Assembly: GCA_022360135.1 (NCBI GenBank)
Contig: JAKSDM010000751.1
Coordinates: forward strand, 1 to 5,778
Direction: 5' to 3'
From: Pseudanabaenales cyanobacterium
Lineage (GTDB): Bacteria; Cyanobacteriota; Cyanobacteriia; Phormidesmidales; Phormidesmidaceae
DNA length: 5,778 nt
The notes beneath the pieces were generated by a model. The model did no database searches and was not told the DNA's origin. It was given only the letters and a program-made list of their open reading frames with translations. This document shows positions 1-3,673 of the stretch, one piece after another. The position numbers were made by a program, and so were the translations under genes. The stretch's first letter is position 1, and every line of letters starts with the position of its first letter.

Positions 1-1
1 C

Positions 2-250
2 GATTGGTGCGCCACCTGCCAAGCACTGGCCCCTAACCTGCAATCTCTACACGATGAATTTGGGGCTCAGATCAACTTTGTCATGCTCAATGTCGACGAC
101 CCCCAGTGGAGCCGCCAAATCCAACCGTTTCACGCCGTAGGCGTGCCTCAGCTGACGCTGTTACAAGCCGATCAAGCGATCGCAGATACGTTCGTCGGCA
201 AGGTACCCAACTCAATCCTTATGCAGCATCTGCCGATGCTGATCAGTTAG
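2..250 (+). CDS. txlA: Thioredoxin-like protein, TxlA/HCF164 type (3' part only)
   Basis: The window opens inside this gene, in a frame whose first whole codon is at position 2, and 82 residues remain before a TAG at 248-250. They begin at the redox site W-C-A-T-C (residues 2-6 of the fragment). The rest of a thioredoxin fold follows: a strand ending FVMLNVDD and a Val-Pro (cis-Pro loop) in VGVPQLTLL. The D-W-C-x-x-C context with an NFVMLNVD strand resembles cyanobacterial TxlA, the relative of plant HCF164. HCF164 is a membrane-anchored thylakoid disulfide reductase that passes electrons to lumenal targets such as cytochrome b6f assembly factors. The anchor and N-terminus lie outside the window, so membrane location is inferred. 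From memory, TxlA-type proteins carry a longer C-terminal tail; this one stops soon after the last helix, so a shortened copy or another thioredoxin-like family member is possible. Confidence 0.72.
   Translation, partial: DWCATCQALAPNLQSLHDEFGAQINFVMLNVDDPQWSRQIQPFHAVGVPQLTLLQADQAIADTFVGKVPNSILMQHLPMLIS
176..183. repeat. HIP1 octamer GCGATCGC
   Basis: This is a perfect copy of the highly iterated palindrome that is greatly over-represented in many cyanobacterial genomes. It lies inside the thioredoxin-like coding region and is used here mainly as a taxonomic marker. Confidence 0.85.
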
Positions 251-256
251 GCTTTA

Positions 257-284
257 ATTCAAAATTCAAAATCTAAAATTCAAA
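257..284. repeat. Heptanucleotide tandem repeat (4 x ATTCAAA, one variant)
   Basis: Four consecutive 7-bp units are visible just downstream of the thioredoxin-like gene: ATTCAAA, ATTCAAA, ATCTAAA, ATTCAAA. Short tandemly repeated repetitive (STRR) heptamers of this kind are a known feature of cyanobacterial intergenic DNA. The block lies between two convergent coding regions, and no hairpin-plus-T-tract terminator is recognisable beside it. Confidence 0.75.
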
Positions 285-307
285 CAACCTCTCAAGTGCT
301 ATAATGT

Positions 308-353
308 TTAAGCCAAAAGCTCTGATAAAGTTAAGCCAAAAGCTCTGATAAAG
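308..353. repeat. Perfect 2 x 23 bp tandem duplication
   Basis: Positions 308-330 and 331-353 are identical 23-mers (starting TTAAGCCAAAAGC). Because 23 is not a multiple of three, the two copies are read in different frames on the minus strand. Together they encode the last residues of the 70-codon ORF, and the second copy encountered supplies its stop. The perfect identity suggests a recent duplication, possibly at a rearrangement junction. Confidence 0.9.
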
Positions 354-520
354 AGGCGGGATATTCTTCCAATCATGCTCCTTCTCAAGTTCTCACAGAA
401 GGAGTATAGTATTGCTGAAATGTCCCCCACAACGGCGGCCAGCAGATAGCCGAAATTGATCAAAGGATGAACCAGTGTGACGTTAATCGCCTCAGGAATT
501 TCTTTAGGCGTATATTTCAT
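308..520 (-). pseudogene. Truncated 70-codon ORF, likely N-terminal remnant of a membrane protein (M48 peptidase suspected)
   Basis: An ATG at 520-518 opens three bases after the stop of the upstream YbjQ-like gene, so the ORF is placed as a third operon member. The first 35 or so residues look like real protein: a soluble start MKYTPKEIPEAINVT, then HPLINFGYLLAAVVG, the beginning of a hydrophobic segment. After that the composition turns erratic. The last 15 residues (SRLFIRAFGLTLSELLA region) are read from the 2 x 23 bp tandem duplication, which cannot be ancestral coding sequence. The opening resembles, from memory, the N-terminus of cyanobacterial M48-family membrane metallopeptidases, which I recall being encoded beside YbjQ-type genes. 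The HExxH catalytic part is absent, and the place where it would lie holds the convergent thioredoxin-like gene. A genuine small membrane protein cannot be excluded. Confidence 0.45.
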
Positions 521-523
521 TTC

Positions 524-967
524 TCAGCGAATGCCAGTGCCATAGGCGATGACTTCAATTGCAACCAAACCATTATTAGAGGCTTGACTGCGAATGTTGG
601 CGGTTTCCAGGCGGACATTGACAACTTGGGTCGCTCCCCAGGCGATCGCCTGTTCCTTCATCCGTAACAAGGCTTCTCGCCGCCCCCGGTCAAGCAGACT
701 TTCGTAGACGACAATCCGTCCCCCAACCAAATTCCTCAGCGAGGCTGTAAAGCTTTTGAAATAGTCGGTTGAAACCACCACACTGCCGATAAATAACTCA
801 GCTGTCTGAGCTGCGGGCAAGGTTTGTTTCGCCCCAAAGCTCACTAAAGGCACAAATAGAGTTTTCCGCTCACGACGCTTGATGTCCTCAAAATGGCGAC
901 GCTCGAAGTAAAGGCCAGCGAAGTACCCCAGAGTCAGTAAGCCCAGGAAGACTAAAATTTCAATCAT
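524..967 (-). CDS. YbjQ/UPF0145 family protein with N-terminal membrane anchor
   Basis: The product has 147 residues. Residues about 2-20 (IEILVFLGLLTLGYFAGLY) form one hydrophobic helix followed by a basic, charged stretch (ERRHFEDIKRRERK), as expected for a single-pass protein with a cytoplasmic C-terminal domain. Residues about 48-146 match the YbjQ fold (PF01906, often labelled 'heavy-metal-binding'). Visible family features are GSVVVSTDYF, the LRNLVGG turn, an E-rich helix (SLLDRGRREALLRM), the GATQVVNVRLET strand and the terminal AYGTG. YbjQ proteins form pentameric rings in solved structures, but no biochemical role is established and metal binding is not demonstrated by this sequence. 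The start lies 2 bp after the stop of the preceding YbjQ gene, with a weak GAG-containing ribosome site overlapping that stop, so the pair is probably translationally coupled. Confidence 0.85.
   Translation of the reverse strand: MIEILVFLGLLTLGYFAGLYFERRHFEDIKRRERKTLFVPLVSFGAKQTLPAAQTAELFIGSVVVSTDYFKSFTASLRNLVGGRIVVYESLLDRGRREALLRMKEQAIAWGATQVVNVRLETANIRSQASNNGLVAIEVIAYGTGIR
642..649. repeat. HIP1 octamer GCGATCGC
   Basis: This is a second perfect HIP1 palindrome. It lies within the anchored YbjQ-like gene, where it overlaps the codons for the A-I-A-W segment before GATQVVNV. Confidence 0.85.
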
Positions 968-969
968 GG

Positions 970-1323
970 TTACTCTACCCTAACTGCGGTGCCATAGGCG
1001 AACAGTTCCGCCGCCCCTTGAGCTACGGAGGAGGTGGCGAAGCGAATATTAACCACTGCATTCGCCCCCAGATTTCCAGCTTGCTGCACCATTCGGTCTA
1101 GGGATTCTTGACGGGCTTCCTGCAGCAGCTCGGTATACCCTTTCAATTCGCCGCCAACGATATTTTTTAACCCTGCGGCAATGTCTCTACCAATATGTTT
1201 AGCGCGAATGGTGCTCCCCTGCACCAGCCCAAAATGTTCAACAATGGTTTTCCCAGGCACCCCTTCCAGGGTGGTTAGGGTAATTGCACTCCGCTGAAGG
1301 GGGTTGCGTTGTCTGGCTGTCAT
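970..1323 (-). CDS. Soluble YbjQ/UPF0145 family protein
   Basis: This 117-residue protein has no membrane segment or signal peptide. After a short basic N-terminus, residues about 16-116 follow the YbjQ pattern (PF01906): TTLEGVPGKTIVEHFGLVQG, the IVGGEL turn, a helix rich in E and R (TELLQEARQESLDRM), GANAVVNIRFAT and the end motif AYGTAVRV. It is the first gene of the minus-strand cluster and sits 2 bp before the membrane-anchored paralogue. The two proteins differ enough to be old duplicates rather than a recent tandem copy. YbjQ proteins make homo-pentamers, so a mixed ring, or a soluble ring docking on an anchored one, is conceivable but unproven. The ATG at 1323-1321 is the only suitable in-frame start seen before the conserved strand; its ribosome site (GTGAG, about 8 bases upstream) is weak. 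Confidence 0.85.
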   Translation of the reverse strand: MTARQRNPLQRSAITLTTLEGVPGKTIVEHFGLVQGSTIRAKHIGRDIAAGLKNIVGGELKGYTELLQEARQESLDRMVQQAGNLGANAVVNIRFATSSVAQGAAELFAYGTAVRVE

Positions 1324-1445
1324 AGCATGCTCACATCAAATTTCTACACGGCTCGATACTCTCCACCCTAGTTTTCCCAAAATTAGGCGACTTTGGCTAG
1401 AGTGTAAAGCAACCGAAAAGTCATGAATTTTAATAACTAGTGATA

Positions 1446-1464
1446 TCTGTCCAAAGTGGATAGA
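1446..1464. promoter_or_regulatory. Inverted repeat, 8-bp arms with a 3-nt spacer
   Basis: TCTGTCCA and TGGATAGA are separated by AAG. All eight positions pair if one G-T wobble is allowed. As RNA this would be a compact hairpin about 80 bases upstream of the peptidase start; as DNA it could be a dimer-binding site. There is no T-tract, so it is not a standard terminator. Confidence 0.4.
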
Positions 1465-1481
1465 GGTTAAATGGTGGTTTG

Positions 1482-1495
1482 AACACTGTAGTGTT
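1482..1495. promoter_or_regulatory. Inverted repeat AACACT-GT-AGTGTT
   Basis: Perfect 6-bp arms flank a 2-bp centre, 47 bp upstream of the peptidase start codon. The size and symmetry suit a dimeric regulator's operator near a promoter. No regulator can be named, and a 6-bp inverted repeat can occur by chance. Confidence 0.4.
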
Positions 1496-1530
1496 AGACA
1501 TTTCGCCGATGTCAAATCCAATTGGGAACG

Positions 1531-1537
1531 GGAAGGA
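1531..1537 (+). promoter_or_regulatory. Strong Shine-Dalgarno site (GGAAGGA) deciding the start at 1543
   Basis: GGAAGGA ends five bases before the ATG at 1543. This strongly favours that ATG over the in-frame TTG at 1522, which would add seven residues (MGTGRKA) and place the purine-rich site inside the coding region. Confidence 0.8.
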
Positions 1538-1542
1538 AAGCA

Positions 1543-2748
1543 ATGGGCACCTGGATTAAAGAGACGGATCAGGCAATTTATCTGATGCAGGGAGGCTACT
1601 ACCTGGAAAAAATTGAGAAGCGTCCTCGATCCAATGGTGAGAAAACCCTTTCTATTGTGGACATGCATCAATGGTTCGCCCGATCAGACGCACCCGGCGG
1701 AATGATTGTTGCGTTAGGCAGCCAGGCGTCAGAACCCCTACCAAAACCGATTCCTGAAAACGGGGTTGAAATTACCAAAGCGCCAAAATCAGTAGAGGTC
1801 AAGGAAGTTTTTGTGATTGAGGGAATCACCTCAAAGCATCGTGCAGGTCAGTCTGTTCATCTGCAGGTTGATAATCAGTTAGCGACGTCTGCGCCTAAAG
1901 TCAACGAAGAAGGTAAATGGAGAATTAACTTTAGATTCTTCAGTCAGGGTACACGCAACCTGAAAATCACGATTGATCGTGAAAGTGTCGATTTAGTCAT
2001 TCAGGTTTCTTTGCTAACGCCCCAACCCAAGTCCCTTAGTCTCCAAGGCAGTGTCGGTTGGAGAGGGGTTAACCGGGCCGAAGACGTTCTAATCGTCAAG
2101 GAAAGACTCGCCGAGTTAGGCTTTGATTTTTTTAAGCCAGGTCCCTTTGTTGACACTGGCATGCTTCAAGCGATCAAACTCTTCCAGTCTATCATTACTG
2201 GTAAAACTAAGCTGGGTGGAGATGGACGGGTTGATGTGGGAGGGAGAACCCATAAGTTTTTACAAGCGGCCAATGCCCCCAGATGGATGCTAATGCCGAT
2301 TAAAGGAGAAGGCTTTATCAATTTTGAGCGGGAGGATCTTAGCGATCATCATGATTATGGGGCGAGTTGGTTAGCAGATACTATTATTGCGGCCGGAAAG
2401 CTTTATGAAACCCAATATCGCAAAAATCGTAAAGATATATCACTGATCCCGATCAATGACGTCAGCTATCCTCAGGGAGGCGACACCCCTGATCATGCTG
2501 GACATGAAGCGGGTAACGCCTGTGATGTTTCTATCCCCAGAAAAGGGGGAGACTTTGGCATCCATTGGCGAAGCAATCAATACGATCGCGATTCAACCCG
2601 GATTTTGCTCAAAGCCCTCAGAGCCCAACCCTTAGTCACTCGCATTTTCTTCAACGATCCTCAGCTAATTAGAGAGGGTCTCTGCAAGTCGGCGGCGGGA
2701 CACGACAATCACATCCACTTTGAAATTGGTATCCCCAATCCAGTTTGA
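1543..2748 (+). CDS. Multidomain peptidoglycan-targeting protein with MepA-type (M74/LAS) zinc peptidase domain
   Basis: The product has 401 residues, starting at the ATG with a strong ribosome site. Residues 1-60 (MGTWIKETDQAIYLMQGGYY...) form a module I do not recognise. Residues about 84-157 have the strand pattern of an Ig-like beta domain. Residues about 166-243 resemble a peptidoglycan-binding helical domain (SVGWRGVNRAEDVLIVKERL...GMLQAIKLFQ). Residues about 250-400 fit the LAS metallopeptidase superfamily and are closest to MepA (M74). H321 and D328 sit in the motif xGHEAGNACD (general form SxHxxGxAxD), and H390/H392 in GHDNHIHFE match the WGHDxHxH end motif. These are the expected zinc and catalytic residues. 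MepA cleaves peptide cross-links in murein; the same specificity here is inferred. No signal peptide, lipobox or membrane helix is present, so the export route is unclear. The domain order differs from E. coli MepA, which is secreted and lacks these N-terminal modules. Confidence 0.8.
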   Translation: MGTWIKETDQAIYLMQGGYYLEKIEKRPRSNGEKTLSIVDMHQWFARSDAPGGMIVALGSQASEPLPKPIPENGVEITKAPKSVEVKEVFVIEGITSKHRAGQSVHLQVDNQLATSAPKVNEEGKWRINFRFFSQGTRNLKITIDRESVDLVIQVSLLTPQPKSLSLQGSVGWRGVNRAEDVLIVKERLAELGFDFFKPGPFVDTGMLQAIKLFQSIITGKTKLGGDGRVDVGGRTHKFLQAANAPRWMLMPIKGEGFINFEREDLSDHHDYGASWLADTIIAAGKLYETQYRKNRKDISLIPINDVSYPQGGDTPDHAGHEAGNACDVSIPRKGGDFGIHWRSNQYDRDSTRILLKALRAQPLVTRIFFNDPQLIREGLCKSAAGHDNHIHFEIGIPNPV

Positions 2749-2794
2749 AACTGCGATTGCGCACTCTATGTGGAATGGCGCTGAAATAAGCCAT

Positions 2795-2809
2795 GTGGGC
2801 AATGCCTAC
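2795..2809. repeat. Imperfect palindrome, probable dispersed intergenic repeat
   Basis: GTGGGCA-A-TGCCTAC is symmetric apart from one G-T pair and continues into CCTAC. It sits in the 87 bp convergent gap between the peptidase and LuxR genes. From memory, GTGGGCAATGCC(C/T)ACCCTAC-type elements recur many times in cyanobacterial intergenic DNA. No T-tract follows on either strand, so I do not call it a terminator. Confidence 0.5.
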
Positions 2810-2835
2810 CCTACGGAATATCAGGGCTTTTAGCT

Positions 2836-3414
2836 CTATGTGTGAGCAGCCATTTTCTGCTTAGCCAAAATACTCTTTATGTGCTTCTTAACTGTATTGA
2901 GACTGATGAAAAGCTCGGCGGCAATTTCTTTACAGGGGCGGTTGGCGCGCCGGAGCAGCCAAACTTCCGCCTCGCGAGGCGTTAGACCATATTGGTCAGC
3001 TTCTGTGAGAGCCAGGTATTGGGTAGATCGACGCCGATCTTCTAAGATGACTAACAAATAGGGAGGCTTGATAGCGTCCAATTTAAACCATCGGGCTCGA
3101 ATGCGCAGGGCAGGGAATTGAGCATTGGCAATTTCAGACTCAATAATCACAGGCTGATCGACATCCATGCTTTGAGTTTCAATCAAAGCTTCACAGACTC
3201 GCCAAATTGGCCAGGGTATTCTATTAAATTTTTTTGTCTGGAATTGATTTTGTATGAGTTGGGTGCAAACGTTACGGGCATAATGATTGGCTTGAATCCA
3301 CTCACCTCGCTCTGTCAAAATTAGGATGCCATCTACATAGCTTTCAACCATACCTTTCAATAAAAAGTCTTTAGGCTGGCTGGAATGATTTATCGGTTTT
3401 TCTAAATTCATCAT
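2836..3414 (-). CDS. LuxR-type transcriptional regulator with N-terminal PAS-like domain
   Basis: This 192-residue protein has two parts. Residues about 18-126 look like a PAS-type sensor: a helix then VDGILILTERGEWIQANHYARNVC, a long connecting segment, and closing strands RIRARWFKL and YLLVILEDR. Residues about 140-188 are a LuxR/GerE helix-turn-helix: YGLTPREAEVWLLRRA, then KEIAAELFISLNTVKKHIKSI, whose last helix is the DNA-recognition helix. There is no receiver domain with a phosphorylatable Asp, so it is not a typical two-component regulator. A ligand cannot be predicted. It is transcribed divergently from the STAND ATPase gene with 259 bp between start codons. The opening Met-Met (3414-3409) leaves two possible starts; neither has a clear Shine-Dalgarno site, suggesting weak or leaderless translation. 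It probably ends naturally at the TAG, with only a short tail after the HTH. Confidence 0.85.
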   Translation of the reverse strand: MMNLEKPINHSSQPKDFLLKGMVESYVDGILILTERGEWIQANHYARNVCTQLIQNQFQTKKFNRIPWPIWRVCEALIETQSMDVDQPVIIESEIANAQFPALRIRARWFKLDAIKPPYLLVILEDRRRSTQYLALTEADQYGLTPREAEVWLLRRANRPCKEIAAELFISLNTVKKHIKSILAKQKMAAHT

Positions 3415-3561
3415 GAGGGCGATTCGGAATCAATTTAGTCAAGGCAGCGGTCAACTGAATCGAATGTTGTAGAAATTCGGTTGGCGTTGCTACTCCTAAG
3501 TTGTGAAATCAGAATAATGAAATAATGATGAAATAATAATAAATTCAACCTACCTAAAGCT

Positions 3562-3573
3562 AGTCGGCCGACT
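3562..3573. promoter_or_regulatory. Perfect 12-bp palindrome AGTCGGCCGACT
   Basis: This GC-rich perfect palindrome lies just right of the AT-rich core of the divergent region. A dimeric DNA-binding protein is a reasonable partner, and the neighbouring LuxR-type regulator is the obvious candidate by position only. Chance is possible but less likely at twelve perfect bases. Confidence 0.45.
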
Positions 3574-3607
3574 TAGAGCCAAAAAGTCTTTTAGAATCAG
3601 GGATGGA

Positions 3608-3627
3608 TGAGTAGGGGAAGTTACTCA
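3608..3627. promoter_or_regulatory. Inverted repeat TGAGTA-N8-TACTCA overlapping the 35-bp palindrome
   Basis: Perfect 6-bp arms surround GGGGAAGT; a G-T wobble extends the stem to seven pairs. The right arm (3622-3627) is shared with the left end of the larger palindrome at 3621-3655, so as RNA the two hairpins would exclude each other. Confidence 0.4.
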
Positions 3628-3655
3628 ACTTAGGGGATTCCCCGAACTTTAGTAA
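3621..3655. promoter_or_regulatory. 35-bp imperfect palindrome 18 bp upstream of the STAND start codon
   Basis: Centred on T3638, 14 of 17 position pairs are complementary: TTACT at 3621-3625 with AGTAA at 3651-3655, internal AA/TT and TT/AA steps, and a GGGGA-T-TCCCC core. The only mismatches are 3626/3650, 3629/3647 and 3632/3644. The regular symmetry and position just before the STAND gene suggest an operator for a dimeric repressor or a hairpin in the mRNA leader that would limit translation. No T-tract follows, so it is not an intrinsic terminator. Confidence 0.55.
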
Positions 3656-3673
3656 GGGTATTCAGTCAACTCC

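Larger units (their letters stand above)
1324..1542. other. Divergent intergenic region between the YbjQ operon and the MepA-like gene
   Basis: This 219 bp stretch must hold promoters for both the leftward YbjQ operon and the rightward peptidase gene. I see no convincing -35/-10 pair for either. The middle (about 1423-1447) is AT-rich. Two inverted repeats, listed separately, lie on the peptidase side. No small gene is apparent. Confidence 0.6.
3415..3673. other. Divergent regulatory region between luxR-type and STAND genes
   Basis: This 259 bp gap contains the promoters of both neighbours. An AT-rich core (3504-3545) holds two 11-bp direct units, GAAATAATGAT and GAAATAATAAT (3519-3540). The right half carries three inverted repeats, listed separately, and a TAGGGGA direct repeat (3612-3618 and 3631-3637, 19 bp apart). 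A poor -35/-10 candidate (TTGGCG at 3481, TGAAAT at 3504, 17-bp spacer) points toward the STAND gene, but I would not rely on it. No Shine-Dalgarno lies at normal distance from the STAND ATG; the nearest AAGGG ends about 15 bases upstream. Confidence 0.6.

Noticed and set aside
467..667. Plus-strand open frame of 66 codons
   Set aside because: It is antisense to the anchored YbjQ gene and the truncated ORF, with no ribosome site or family resemblance.
1336..1671. Minus-strand open frame of 111 codons across the divergent region
   Set aside because: It overlaps the start of the peptidase gene and its strong ribosome site on the opposite strand, has no recognisable domain, and reads straight through likely promoter DNA.
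2775..2794. ATGGC-N10-GCCAT as a terminator for the convergent genes
   Set aside because: The stem is only five base pairs with a ten-base loop and no T-tract on either strand.
2879..3324. Two plus-strand open frames opposite the LuxR-type gene
   Set aside because: Both lie wholly within the regulator's coding region on the other strand and encode no recognisable protein.
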